Notes: generated by a model not told the origin, from the letters alone. DNA of 64,000 nucleotides from Arcobacter roscoffensis (GCF_024267655.1 NZ_CP100595.1:744001-808000); one strand, 5' to 3'. Positions 45,901-54,030 are shown, counted from the stretch's first letter. Numbers and translations are program-made.

Positions 45901-46011
45901 TGGGAGCCTATGGCTATTTCAATTATATTTGGTTTGATGTTCTCAACAGTTTTAACCTTAGGGTTTATACCTGTTTTATATGCGATTTTTTATAAAGTAG
46001 AGAGGTCTTAA
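42970..46011 (+). CDS. RND-family efflux pump permease
   Basis: The 1013-residue protein has the AcrB-type layout: helix 1 (IVFSFMLLIYGVISFF), two large periplasmic loops, and 12 helices in total. Conserved parts include FPGASAKRVEQLVT near the N-terminus, SLGLLVDSAIVMSESI (helix 4 region with Asp for proton relay) and GIISLSGIVINNAIVLLERI (helix 10-11). It exports substrates using the proton gradient, which may be drugs, lipids or metabolites. It is shorter than AcrB (1049) and closest in form to the broader efflux RND group. Confidence 0.95.
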   Translation: MSITKFALEKSTVTIVFSFMLLIYGVISFFDLPRAKDPGFIIRTATVVTYFPGASAKRVEQLVTDKLEKTIQEMPQIDNIKSTSKNGVSIIFVNILEKHKNMREIWDSLRRKVEKGSRALPDGTSQPIVNDEFGDVYGNLISITSDGLNYSELEDMANDAKDIILRVDEVAKVELLGLQPQRVYVEFDNAKLAKLNLSASYLKNILEQKNIVLSGGSIKVDSSRLSVEPSGNYENIKQIANTIVPLSTGEYIYLKDIANIKYEYKEPSTFIVRKSGQNAIVLAISMKKDGDIIKLGEKLDNLMLDIQNKLPLGVKLEKLFDEPKIVEQIVGNFVDNLLQAMALVVLVMLFSLGFRTGLIVAVLIPMSVLTSFIIMSIFDIWLDQVSLAALIISLGLLVDSAIVMSESIMVLMQRGKSVFEASLQSANELKVPLLTSALTTSAAFLPIFLAKSSTGEYTNSIFKVVTITLLSSWVLALTLTPVLSKYFMKKKKLEAKESRFYFYYRGFLKTVLRFRYLTVLVVILIFVGSLKVLDIVPKKFFPPSSEPSFTLELRLPVGTNIDTTKQAVGKIEEYINQKYIVKKQSVKNFVSFIGQSAPRFWLAYDQELASVEYSTILVNVKEYKNLHSVKKDVEEFTKNSFPNMQVSAKVLANGPPVKQPIEIRISGKDIDKLFELSSKVKQELSNYDEVKTIVDDWGIRNKKFVVDIDEAKALKEGISNLDIAISLQSALSGFEVTTFRKDDKLIPIVLRSNENTKDDLDRFKSISVYSQSSGKNIPLSQVASVKVVFEESKIIRRDRLKTVTVGANINQGANAIAVFEKIQPFMSELQEKFPLGYYYEFGGEYEASGKANKSIVENLPLAFMAIVLLMVAQFNSIRKPIIILVSIPLGLIGVSIGLYTMNSYFGFMTLLGIISLSGIVINNAIVLLERIKLENENGLNLYDSIIEACVSRFRPIILTTITTIFGLIPLWYSGGEMWEPMAISIIFGLMFSTVLTLGFIPVLYAIFYKVERS

Positions 46012-46012
46012 A

Positions 46013-47329
46013 ATGTTTAAAACACTTTGGTTTAAAGTTTTAGTAGGAATGGTTCTTGGGGTTGTAGTTGGACTTATGTTATCTCCAAATGCTTTTGCTT
46101 TAGTCTCAAAAGAAGTGGCTTTTACAATTGCTCCTTGGGTAGCTTTAGCTGGAAATATCTTTTTAGCTCTTATCAAAATGGTAGTAATACCTCTTGTAAT
46201 GAGCTCAATTATTTTAGGTATCACAAGTGCTGATAATACGGAAACTTTAAAAAGTTTAGGTATGAAAATAGCTCCTTATTTTGTTTTTACAACTATTGTT
46301 GCTGTAACTTTAGGCTTAATAATTGCCTTATATATAAATCCAGGACAATATGTATCAAAAGATATTTTAAATACTATTAGCACAAGTAGTATTGTAATCA
46401 AAGAGGTAAATCCAATCTCAAATACTTCTATTCCTGATATGATTGTAGATTTAATCCCTGTAAATGTAAGTCAAGCTGAACTTGATGGTAATATCCTATT
46501 TTTTGTAATACTTGCTATTTTTGTAGGTGTTGCTTTAATGAATATGGAAGATGAAGACTCAAAACCTATGAAAGATTTAGCTAAGTCATTTCAGGCTTTT
46601 TCTATGACAGTAGTTAGTTGGGCTATGAAACTTGCACCTTATGCTGTTTTTGGTTTACTTTGTAGTATTACTATTAAAATAGGTTTTGATGCAATATCAT
46701 CTATGTCGATGTATGTATTTACAGTTTTACTGGGATTATTTTCTCTTTTATGTTTTTATTTAACAGTTGTTTATTTAAGTTCAAAAATAAAGCCTCTTGA
46801 TTTTTTAAGAAAAGTAAGAGAAGTACAACTTATGGCTTTTTCTACTTCATCATCAGCTGCTGTTATGCCTTTATCTATGAAAACAGCAGAAGATAAGCTA
46901 AATGTCCCAACACCAATTTCGAAGTTTGTAATACCTTTGGGTGCAACTATAAATATGGATGGAACAGCAATTTATCAAGTAATAGCAGCTATATTTTTAA
47001 CGCAATTATTTGGAATAGATTTAAGTCTAACTCAGATGGTAATCTTAGCTTTAACAACAGTTGCTGCATCTATTGGAGCTCCTAGTACACCTGGAGTTGG
47101 TATTGTAATACTTGCAACAATACTTCAGAGTTTAGGAGTTCCTGTTGAGGGAATAGCACTTATTTTAGGAGTTGATAGAATACTTGATATGTGTAGAACT
47201 ACTATAAATGTCACAGGGGATTTAACAGCCTCTTTAGTTATGAAAAAACTAGTAAATATCTCAAGCCAAGAAGCAGATGTGGCAAAAGAAATAAACGCTT
47301 TAAAACAAAAGGTAAGTAAGGAAAACTAA
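46013..47329 (+). CDS. dicarboxylate/amino acid:cation symporter (DAACS/GltP family)
   Basis: The 438-residue protein has the family motifs: serine-rich STSSSAAVMPLSM, NMDGTAIYQ, GAPSTPGVG and DRILDMCRTTINVTGD (helix 8). These form the substrate and sodium/proton sites. The family brings in glutamate, aspartate or C4-dicarboxylates. It starts 1 nt after the RND gene, so it belongs to the TetR-controlled operon, which is unusual for a nutrient importer. Confidence 0.93.
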   Translation: MFKTLWFKVLVGMVLGVVVGLMLSPNAFALVSKEVAFTIAPWVALAGNIFLALIKMVVIPLVMSSIILGITSADNTETLKSLGMKIAPYFVFTTIVAVTLGLIIALYINPGQYVSKDILNTISTSSIVIKEVNPISNTSIPDMIVDLIPVNVSQAELDGNILFFVILAIFVGVALMNMEDEDSKPMKDLAKSFQAFSMTVVSWAMKLAPYAVFGLLCSITIKIGFDAISSMSMYVFTVLLGLFSLLCFYLTVVYLSSKIKPLDFLRKVREVQLMAFSTSSSAAVMPLSMKTAEDKLNVPTPISKFVIPLGATINMDGTAIYQVIAAIFLTQLFGIDLSLTQMVILALTTVAASIGAPSTPGVGIVILATILQSLGVPVEGIALILGVDRILDMCRTTINVTGDLTASLVMKKLVNISSQEADVAKEINALKQKVSKEN

Positions 47330-47331
47330 AA

Positions 47332-48195
47332 ATGCAAAAGAAAAAAACAGTATCCCTCGTCTTAGGAAGTGGAGGGGCTAGAGGTTATGCTCATATTGGA
47401 GTTATAAAAGAGTTAGAGAAGCAAGGCTATGAAATAAAATCTATTTCAGGTTCATCAATGGGTGCTTTAGTTGGTGGTTTATATGCAAGTGGGAAACTTC
47501 AAGCTTATGAGGATTGGGTTTTAAATTTTGATGCTTTAGATATCTTAAAGTTAGTAGATTTTTCATTTTCAGATGGTGGAATGATAAAAGCAGATAAAGT
47601 CTTTGATAAAATCGAAGAGTTTATAGGTGAAGATGTTTTGATAGAAGATTTATCTATTCCTTTTACAGCAACGGCAACTGATATTTTAAATAAAAAAGAA
47701 GTATGGCTAAAAAAAGGAAGTTTAAAAGATGCCATAAGAGCTTCAATTGCAATTCCTACTATCTTTACTCCAAAGAAATTAAATGGAAGAGTTTTATTTG
47801 ATGGTGGTATTTTAAATCCTGTTCCAATATTGCCTGTCACATCTGAATTTACAGATTTGGTAATAGCTGTTAATCTAAATGATGATGCGATTATCAAAGA
47901 TAAACATAAAAAAATATTTCAAGAAGATGATAGCTATTTCAAGAAAACTATTGGTAAGTTTTTGAATAAAAAATTTACAAATACAAAAAAGAAAAAACTT
48001 TCATATTTTGAGATTTTAAACTTATCTATAGAGAGTATGCAAGATGTAATAGCAAGACATCAGTTAGCAAGTCATAAGCCTGATATTATGATAAATGTTT
48101 CCTCAAAAGCTTGTGAATTTTATGATTTTCATAAAGCAAAAGAGCTTATAGAGTATGGACGCTGTATTACAAAAGATGTCTTAAAAGACTATTAG
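47332..48195 (+). CDS. patatin-like phospholipase (RssA type)
   Basis: The 287-residue cytoplasmic protein has the oxyanion loop GSGGARGYAHIG (12-23), nucleophile Ser42 in GSSMG, and catalytic Asp157 in FDGGILNPVP. Such enzymes hydrolyse acyl ester bonds in phospholipids. It ends the TetR-RND operon, 2 nt after the symporter gene, and is followed by a terminator. Confidence 0.93.
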   Translation: MQKKKTVSLVLGSGGARGYAHIGVIKELEKQGYEIKSISGSSMGALVGGLYASGKLQAYEDWVLNFDALDILKLVDFSFSDGGMIKADKVFDKIEEFIGEDVLIEDLSIPFTATATDILNKKEVWLKKGSLKDAIRASIAIPTIFTPKKLNGRVLFDGGILNPVPILPVTSEFTDLVIAVNLNDDAIIKDKHKKIFQEDDSYFKKTIGKFLNKKFTNTKKKKLSYFEILNLSIESMQDVIARHQLASHKPDIMINVSSKACEFYDFHKAKELIEYGRCITKDVLKDY

Positions 48196-48206
48196 TAAAA
48201 ATTATA

Positions 48207-48237
48207 TTTTAAGAAGTATAAACGTCACTTCTTAAAA
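48207..48237. terminator. bidirectional terminator between patatin and APC permease genes
   Basis: TTTTAAGAAGT-(9 nt)-ACTTCTTAAAA lies between the convergent genes and overlaps the end of the permease gene. Confidence 0.7.
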
Positions 48238-49421
48238 TAAGTAAATAGAAATAATCCTATAATCATAGCTAGAATAAAAATATTTGAAAAAAGCATGATT
48301 ATAAAAAATACTCCGATTAAAAAAATAGCACTATATTTAAAAAAGCCTTTATCAAAAAGAATAACTGCTGTAATAAGACCAATAATTGCATTTGCAATAA
48401 AAAAGGCATCTGCAAAAGCTACTAAGTTATCTAAAGTTAAATAATCAAGGCTTACTAAAACTAAAGTTATTATATAAATAATAGATAAAAAGTTTAATGC
48501 TCCTATGGGTGTATTATTTCTTAGATGCTTTGAGGTATATATTGTAAGTTTTAAAGATGAAATAAGCCTAGCCACTCCTCCTACAAAAAGAATAAGTGTT
48601 CCTATACATAAAATTATAGAAATTGTAGCAAGTAGTAAATCAGAGGTATTAGCAAATAAAGGCTTTATTATCCATACTAATTTAAACTCTTCATTTTTAG
48701 GAAAATCTCCAAAACAAATGGCTAGTGTTACTAAAATATAAACTAAAGATACAATAATTGCAGAGAGAACTACAGACCTAGTTATTATGTTTGTTTCTTT
48801 AACTTCATTTGAGTAATTACCTATTACTTCCCATCCAACTATTGCCCAAAATGCTAAAACAAAAGAGTATCCAATTTGTGAAACTTCTATATTTGGAAAA
48901 GAAAAAGAAAACTCATTTATATTAAATAGTACATAGATACTTGATAAAAGAAAAATAATAGTTATTGTTGAACTAACAATTAGCATTAATTTACCCAAGA
49001 AGTCTATTTTTATAAGAAGTAGACAATAAATGATTAAGTAAATATAAAAACTTAGTTCAACTAAAGAAGTATTAGGAAAATAAACTTGTATAAATTTTGC
49101 TGCTATTAAAAGTACAGCAACAGGTCCAAAAAATACAGCACAAATCAAATAAAAGGATGTAAGTAATTGATATTTTTTACCCATTGCTTCTTTTGTCGCA
49201 AGACTTACTCCTCCATCACCTGGATATAAAATTGCAAGCTTTGCAAATATTAAAGCAAAAACAAAACCTAGACTTAAAATAACTGCCCAAATGATAAGTG
49301 AAAAATTTCCAATCATATTATATAAAAGCGGAGGTAATAGTATAAGCCCTGAACCTAAAATAGGCCCTATAATTAGCCCTGATAAGGTAAAGGTATTTAG
49401 TTTTTTATTTTCAGTGCTCAA
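48225..49421 (-). CDS. APC-superfamily amino acid permease
   Basis: The 398-residue protein has about 11-12 helices and the APC helix 1 motif LIIGPILGSGLILLPP; further on GDGGVSLATKEAMG and AFWAIVGWEVIGNYSNEVK are characteristic of amino acid transporters. Its start lies 11 nt inside the end of the eamA gene, so the two are coupled. The operon araC-eamA-permease suggests exchange or export of amino acids, but the substrate is unknown. Confidence 0.87.
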   Translation of the reverse strand: MSTENKKLNTFTLSGLIIGPILGSGLILLPPLLYNMIGNFSLIIWAVILSLGFVFALIFAKLAILYPGDGGVSLATKEAMGKKYQLLTSFYLICAVFFGPVAVLLIAAKFIQVYFPNTSLVELSFYIYLIIYCLLLIKIDFLGKLMLIVSSTITIIFLLSSIYVLFNINEFSFSFPNIEVSQIGYSFVLAFWAIVGWEVIGNYSNEVKETNIITRSVVLSAIIVSLVYILVTLAICFGDFPKNEEFKLVWIIKPLFANTSDLLLATISIILCIGTLILFVGGVARLISSLKLTIYTSKHLRNNTPIGALNFLSIIYIITLVLVSLDYLTLDNLVAFADAFFIANAIIGLITAVILFDKGFFKYSAIFLIGVFFIIMLFSNIFILAMIIGLFLFTYFKK

Positions 49422-50316
49422 CTTTTCCTCTTTTTTTGAAAATCTTTATATTATTTAAAATTTTCACAGCTATTAGTGTTAATATAGTACCTATTAGAAG
49501 TGAAATACTTAAGTGCTCTTTTAAGAAAATAATACTAAATAAAATAGCAAATAATGGTACTAGAAATATAAAAGAACTTACTTCATTTGTTCCAAGTTTC
49601 TCAATACCTATAAAATATACAGTTGTCGAAAAAGTTGTTGAAACTATAGCTAGTCCCAAGATATTTATCCAAAAAATTGTGTCATAACTAGAGTAATTAA
49701 ACTCTAATGATTCTGTAAAGAATACAGCAACCATAATAGATGTAATAATATACATATATAAAGTAAACACCATAGGCGAGGTTTTAGTAATTTTAGAGCT
49801 TGTTATTGTAAGAGCAGGCCACAAAATAGAAGCTCCTAAGAAATACATATTTTGTATTGTAAATATTTGCTCACTTGAAAAAGACCAAACATTTAACATA
49901 GTCATAACTCCTAAAGCTCCAATTGCTAATGCAAAATAGTCTTTTTTTACTATTTTTTTACCATAAAAAAAAGCCATAATCAAAAAGGTATTTATTGGAA
50001 TTAGTGTTGTTACAAGTGCTCCACCAAGTGAAGCTGTACCAAACTTTGTTCCTAAAAAATAGCATTTCATATAAGCTATCATGATTACTGATGCTAAGAT
50101 AGCTAAAAGAAAACTTCTTTTATTTATATAAAAATATTTTCTAGTAAAGATAAGTACAGGAACTAAACTTGCAATTGTAAAGAAGTTTCTTAAAAATATA
50201 AGTTCATATTCATTTATATATGAGCTTAAAACTTTTGCATTTACCCATGAAGCTCCCCATCCAGCCATAGCTAGAAACATCAAAAAGTAAAATAGGTTTT
50301 TATTTGTATCTGTCAT
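49411..50316 (-). CDS. EamA (DMT-family) transporter
   Basis: The 301-residue protein has ten hydrophobic helices in two EamA repeats (AGWGASWVNAKVLSSY in helix 1; SFIFLVPLFAILFSIIFLKEHL near the end). The family exports amino acids and other metabolites. The gene lies 52 nt after araC and overlaps the permease gene by 11 nt. Confidence 0.9.
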   Translation of the reverse strand: MTDTNKNLFYFLMFLAMAGWGASWVNAKVLSSYINEYELIFLRNFFTIASLVPVLIFTRKYFYINKRSFLLAILASVIMIAYMKCYFLGTKFGTASLGGALVTTLIPINTFLIMAFFYGKKIVKKDYFALAIGALGVMTMLNVWSFSSEQIFTIQNMYFLGASILWPALTITSSKITKTSPMVFTLYMYIITSIMVAVFFTESLEFNYSSYDTIFWINILGLAIVSTTFSTTVYFIGIEKLGTNEVSSFIFLVPLFAILFSIIFLKEHLSISLLIGTILTLIAVKILNNIKIFKKRGKVEH

Positions 50317-50368
50317 AATATAGTCTTTTAAATAAATTTAAAAAAGTATAGTGAAAAGTTTTTTTTAT

Positions 50369-51160
50369 TTATAGAATAAAATTGCTATTCTTTTTTAAAG
50401 TAAGAGGAGTATATCCAAAAAACTTCTTGAAGTTTCTTGTGTAGTGAGATTGGTCATTAAAGCCAACTTCAACACTTGCTTGACTTATTGATACACCTTT
50501 TTGAATAAGTCTATTTGCTTTATTTAGTCTTTGATTTATTATAAAAGCATGTGGTGTTAGACCAAACTCTTTTTTAAATAGTCTTAAAAAGTGATATTTA
50601 CTTAGGTTTACATTTGATGCAAGTGCATCAAGTGTAAAGTTAGTATCTAATGAGTCATTTATAAGTTCATAAGTGTTTTTTATAAGTTTTCTATCTTCAA
50701 AGATTTTATTATACTCTTTAGTATAAATTGTATTTGAAAGTATTAATTCACTTAAAGCCTCAATCAATAATGATTCTACAAACATCTCATCTTCTTTAGT
50801 AAAATAGGCTGTAAAAAAGTTATGTAGTTTTAAAAATAAAAGTTTGTTTTCTACAATATGTCTTTGAAAAAAAGGAGTTTTTTTTTCATAAAATATTTGC
50901 TCATATAGATTTGATAATAAATCAACTGTTGGATAGAAATTTGCATGGCTCCACTCTTTTGATTTTCCTGAGTGAACCTCTCCTGGGTTATTTATTCTTA
51001 TTGAGTATTCATAAGAATCATATGTCTCAAAAGAATTATATGATTTTAAAACACCTTTATATGTAAGACCTATAGTATATGTATCATGGTAGTGTTTTGT
51101 AAAATCATTTGTTGATTGTTTAACATTTTCAAAAAGAATATTTTGTAGTATTTTTGACAT
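50369..51160 (-). CDS. AraC-family transcriptional regulator
   Basis: The 263-residue protein has an N-terminal cupin-like ligand domain (HYHDTYTIGLTYKGVLKSY; INNPGEVHSGKS) and a C-terminal double HTH: FTLDALASNVNLSKYHFLRLF and GFNDQSHYTRNFKKFFGYTPL. It is followed by eamA and permease genes, as is common for AraC regulators that turn on an exporter in response to its substrate. Nearly identical 19-bp elements lie upstream of this gene and at its own 3' end, upstream of eamA. Confidence 0.93.
   Translation of the reverse strand: MSKILQNILFENVKQSTNDFTKHYHDTYTIGLTYKGVLKSYNSFETYDSYEYSIRINNPGEVHSGKSKEWSHANFYPTVDLLSNLYEQIFYEKKTPFFQRHIVENKLLFLKLHNFFTAYFTKEDEMFVESLLIEALSELILSNTIYTKEYNKIFEDRKLIKNTYELINDSLDTNFTLDALASNVNLSKYHFLRLFKKEFGLTPHAFIINQRLNKANRLIQKGVSISQASVEVGFNDQSHYTRNFKKFFGYTPLTLKKNSNFIL
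50371..50389 (-). promoter_or_regulatory. candidate AraC operator upstream of eamA
   Basis: On the minus strand AATAGCAATTTTATTCTAT, 54 nt before the eamA ATG and overlapping the last codons of araC. It differs from the copy at 51192-51210 by one base. Confidence 0.65.
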
Positions 51161-51191
51161 ATTATATCTTAGTTAAATTTTCTTTTTGAAA

Positions 51192-51210
51192 ATAGAATAA
51201 TATTGCTATT
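51192..51210 (-). promoter_or_regulatory. candidate AraC operator upstream of araC
   Basis: On the minus strand AATAGCAATATTATTCTAT, 31 nt before the araC ATG. Same orientation as the copy before eamA; 18 of 19 bases match. Confidence 0.65.
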
Positions 51211-51220
51211 TTTTATACAA

Positions 51221-51252
51221 AAGAAAAAGCTTTTAAGCTTTTTCTTTTTTTA
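51221..51252 (-). terminator. rho-independent terminator of nhaA
   Basis: AAGAAAAAGC-TTTTAA-GCTTTTTCTT overlaps the nhaA stop codon; on the minus strand it ends in TTTTCTTTTG. It separates nhaA from the araC promoter. Confidence 0.75.
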
Positions 51253-52519
51253 TAGAAAGAAGTAGTAAAACACCAATAAGTGCAGCTACAAATGAAGCAG
51301 CAAATACACCAAGTTTAACAGCAGCTATTGTTCCCTCGTCTAAGAAGGCTAAGTGCGTAATAAAGATAGACATTGTAAATCCAATACCAGCTATAAATCC
51401 AACTGCTAAAATCTCTCTCCAAGAAATAGCATCTGGTTTTTTAACTAAATTAAATTTATGAGCTAGGTATGTAAGTCCTAAAATACCTACAGGTTTACCA
51501 ATAACTAGACCACAAACAACACCTAAAACTATCATTAGGTTTGCACTTACTGTACTAAAGTCGATTAAAACTCCTGCATTTGAAAATGCAAATAAAGGCA
51601 TAATAAAAAATGCTGAAAGACCATGTAGATTGTGTTCAAGTCTAACTAAAGGATTTTGAACTCTATCATATCTATATGCAATAATTTCTAGTTGATCTAT
51701 TTGATGATGATTTAAAATAGGAATTGGATCCATGTGTTTTTCAAATTCATCCACAGACTCTCTAGTTTCCTCAATAAATCTTTTTTCATCTATTTTAGAA
51801 GTAATTGGAATAGCAAATGCTAATAAAACACCTGCAATAGTTGCATGAATACCAATAGCATGAATATAAACCCAAAGTAAAATACCAAGTAATAAGTAAG
51901 GAGTTAAAGTAGTAACACCTCTTTTATTTAAAATCCAAATTAAAGCATAAACAATCCCTGCATGTAAGAAGTATTGTGATTGAATTTCACTTGTATAAAC
52001 AGTTGCAACTACAAATACAGCACCTAAATCATCAACAACTGCAAGAGCAACTAAAAAAACTTTTAAAGCAGGATTTACTCTTGTTCCTAAAAGCATTAAA
52101 ATACCTAAGGCAAATGCAATATCTGTAGCCATAGGTACACCAAACCCTAGTGGATTATCTGGGTTAAATCCTACATAAATAAGAGCAGGTATTAACATAC
52201 CACCAATTGCAGCAACGATTGGAAATGAAGCTTTACTTATGCTTGATAGTTCACCTACTAACATTTCTCTTTTGATTTCTAATCCTACCATTAAAAAGAA
52301 TAATGCCATCAATCCATCATCAATCCAATAAGTAAGTGTCATGGAAATAGAGAAATCACCTAAGTTTATTCCTAGTGGCATATGCCATAAGTCATAGTAT
52401 TCTTGTCCCCAACTTGAATTGGCAACAATTACAGCTGCGACTGTTGCAATAAAAAGAATAATACCACTTAGAGCTTCTTTATTTATATATCTCTCTATAG
52501 TAATTAATTGTTTAATCAT
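51233..52519 (-). CDS. nhaA: Na+/H+ antiporter NhaA
   Basis: The 428-residue protein has the NhaA fold: FFLMVGLEIKREMLVGELSS, GVPMATDIAFALGILMLLG, VALAVVDDLGAVFVV (the paired Asp of the ion site), GIHATIAGVLLAF and FSNAGV. It exchanges protons for sodium to hold pH and salt balance. It overlaps the fur-family gene by 4 nt, so the two are co-transcribed. Pairing with a metal regulator is unusual. Confidence 0.95.
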   Translation of the reverse strand: MIKQLITIERYINKEALSGIILFIATVAAVIVANSSWGQEYYDLWHMPLGINLGDFSISMTLTYWIDDGLMALFFLMVGLEIKREMLVGELSSISKASFPIVAAIGGMLIPALIYVGFNPDNPLGFGVPMATDIAFALGILMLLGTRVNPALKVFLVALAVVDDLGAVFVVATVYTSEIQSQYFLHAGIVYALIWILNKRGVTTLTPYLLLGILLWVYIHAIGIHATIAGVLLAFAIPITSKIDEKRFIEETRESVDEFEKHMDPIPILNHHQIDQLEIIAYRYDRVQNPLVRLEHNLHGLSAFFIMPLFAFSNAGVLIDFSTVSANLMIVLGVVCGLVIGKPVGILGLTYLAHKFNLVKKPDAISWREILAVGFIAGIGFTMSIFITHLAFLDEGTIAAVKLGVFAASFVAALIGVLLLLSIKKEKA

Positions 52520-52893
52520 TTATGTTCCTTATTTAAGCAATTTGGACAAACACCTTTTATTATAATGTTGTCAACTTGGTAATCTTGTAGATTAAAATTT
52601 AACTTTTCATGAATACACTCAATCTTAGAACAAACACTACAAATAAAATGAGAGTGTTTTGTTTTTGATATTTCAAAATATCTTTTTTTATCATTTGACT
52701 CAAAAGAGTTAATAATATTTTGTTCCTCAAACTTTGTAATATTTCTATAAAATGTAGCTTTATCCATTGAAAGACTGTTCTTGATATCCTCATAACATAA
52801 AGGCTTATCTGATTCAACTAAAATCTCCAAGATGGCTTTTCTTGCAGTAGTTAGTTTTATATTTTTTTCATGTGTTAATTTTTCTAAGTTCAT
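52516..52893 (-). CDS. Fur-family metal-dependent repressor, probably Zur
   Basis: The 125-residue protein has the Fur winged helix (KLTTARKAILEILVESDKPL; MDKATFYRNITKFEEQNII) and two structural CxxC pairs, C85/C88 and C116/C119, with additional metal-type residues H80, H82, C93 and H95. It is divergent from a ZnuA-like zinc-binding protein, and two palindromes of Fur-family type lie in the 141-nt spacer, so Zur is the likely role. Fur and PerR are less likely because of this context. No biochemical specificity can be read directly. Confidence 0.88.
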   Translation of the reverse strand: MNLEKLTHEKNIKLTTARKAILEILVESDKPLCYEDIKNSLSMDKATFYRNITKFEEQNIINSFESNDKKRYFEISKTKHSHFICSVCSKIECIHEKLNFNLQDYQVDNIIIKGVCPNCLNKEHK

Positions 52894-52945
52894 AGTTAGA
52901 TTATATCAATTTTAATTTAAAAGAACTTTATTATTTTTGTCAAGA

Positions 52946-52960
52946 TACAACTAAGTTGCA
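52946..52960. promoter_or_regulatory. candidate Zur operator A
   Basis: TACAACT-A-AGTTGCA, a 7-1-7 inverted repeat (6 of 7 pairs), 53 nt before the Fur-family start. Half-site TGCAACT is shared with site B. Confidence 0.65.
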
Positions 52961-52991
52961 TTAAAGTTTTTATGTAATATTATTTCACAAA

Positions 52992-53006
52992 TGCAACTAG
53001 CTTGCA
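52992..53006. promoter_or_regulatory. candidate Zur operator B
   Basis: TGCAACT-A-GCTTGCA, an inverted repeat with outer TGCAA/TTGCA arms. It matches site A at 12 of 15 positions and lies 28 nt before the znuA ATG, centre 46 bp from site A. Confidence 0.65.
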
Positions 53007-53034
53007 AAATAAATGTAAAAATTAAGGAAAATAT

Positions 53035-54030
53035 ATGAAAAAAGTTTTATTGTCTTTATTCTTTTTTATTGGTATGAGTTTATTTGCCAATGAAGTAACT
53101 GTAAGTATATTACCACAAAAATATTTTGTTGAAAAAATAGCAAAAGATAAAGTTGAAGTAAATGTTATGGTAAAAGCTGGCTTCTCTCCTGCAACATATG
53201 AGCCAAAAACATCACAAATGAGAAAATTAGCTAAGTCAAAAGCTTATTTTTCAATTGGTGTGCCGTTTGAAAAAGTATGGTTAGAAAAGTTTGAAGATGC
53301 AAATAAAAATATGCTTGTAGTTGATACTACTCATGGAATAAAAAAACTTGAAATGCAAGCTCATGAACATCATGATGAAGAAAAACATGAAGAGCATAAA
53401 GAAGAAAAACATCACGACCATGATGAACATAAACATGAAAAACACGATGAGCACAAACATGAAGAACATGCACATCATGACCATGACGAACATAAACATG
53501 AGAAACACGATGACCATGATGAACATGAAGGTCATGATCACTCTGGATTGGACCCACATGTTTGGTTAGATCCTATGTTAGTAAAAGTTCAAGCGAAAAA
53601 TATCTATGAAGCTCTTGCTAAAATAGATTCAAAAAATAAAGATTTTTATTTAGCAAACTATAAAGATTTTGTAAAAGAGTTAGAATCTTTAAATAAAAAA
53701 TTAGAATCAATTATTGAGCCTTATGAACATAAAGCATTTATGGTTTTCCATCCATCTTGGGGATATTTTGCAAAAAGATACCACTTAGAGCAAATTTCAA
53801 TTGAAATTCAAGGAAAAGAGCCAAAACCTGCTCAATTAGTAGAATTAGTAGATGAAGCAAAAAAACATGATATAAAAATCGTATTTGTAGCACCACAATT
53901 CTCTCAAAAAGGTGCAAAAGTTATTTCAAATAGTATTAAAGGTTACACTGCTACAATTGACCCATTATCTTACGAATGGGATAAGAATTTATTAAAGGTA
54001 GCAAACGAGATTGCAAAAAGTTATAAATGA
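53035..54030 (+). CDS. znuA: ZnuA-like zinc-binding periplasmic protein with long His-rich loop
   Basis: The 331-residue protein has a signal peptide (MKKVLLSLFFFIGMSLFA) and the cluster A-I binding protein fold. Zinc ligands expected in the family are seen at His175 (LDPHVWLDP), His239 (VFHPSWGY) and Asp309 (TIDPLSYEW). The first His of ZnuA proteins is replaced: the segment reads GFSPATYEPK, with Ala53 where SPH is usual. Residues about 110-169 are a His/Glu/Asp-rich loop with repeated DEHKHEKHD units. No ZnuB/ZnuC gene follows; the next gene overlaps by 4 nt and is a NicO/DUF1007 permease. A Zur-type regulator is divergent. Confidence 0.88.
   Translation: MKKVLLSLFFFIGMSLFANEVTVSILPQKYFVEKIAKDKVEVNVMVKAGFSPATYEPKTSQMRKLAKSKAYFSIGVPFEKVWLEKFEDANKNMLVVDTTHGIKKLEMQAHEHHDEEKHEEHKEEKHHDHDEHKHEKHDEHKHEEHAHHDHDEHKHEKHDDHDEHEGHDHSGLDPHVWLDPMLVKVQAKNIYEALAKIDSKNKDFYLANYKDFVKELESLNKKLESIIEPYEHKAFMVFHPSWGYFAKRYHLEQISIEIQGKEPKPAQLVELVDEAKKHDIKIVFVAPQFSQKGAKVISNSIKGYTATIDPLSYEWDKNLLKVANEIAKSYK
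53362..53541 (+). repeat. His-rich tandem-like coding repeat in znuA
   Basis: The His-rich loop is built from imperfect repeats of units like HDHDEHKHEKHD (encoded near 53419-53452 and 53479-53513). The two longest copies differ by synonymous and a few amino acid changes, so the loop has likely grown by duplication. Confidence 0.7.

Noticed and set aside
53281-53569. Long open frames opposite and within the His-rich part of znuA
   Set aside because: They come from the repetitive CAT/GAT codons of the His-rich loop read in other frames; products are low-complexity Met/Phe/Val strings without a ribosome site.
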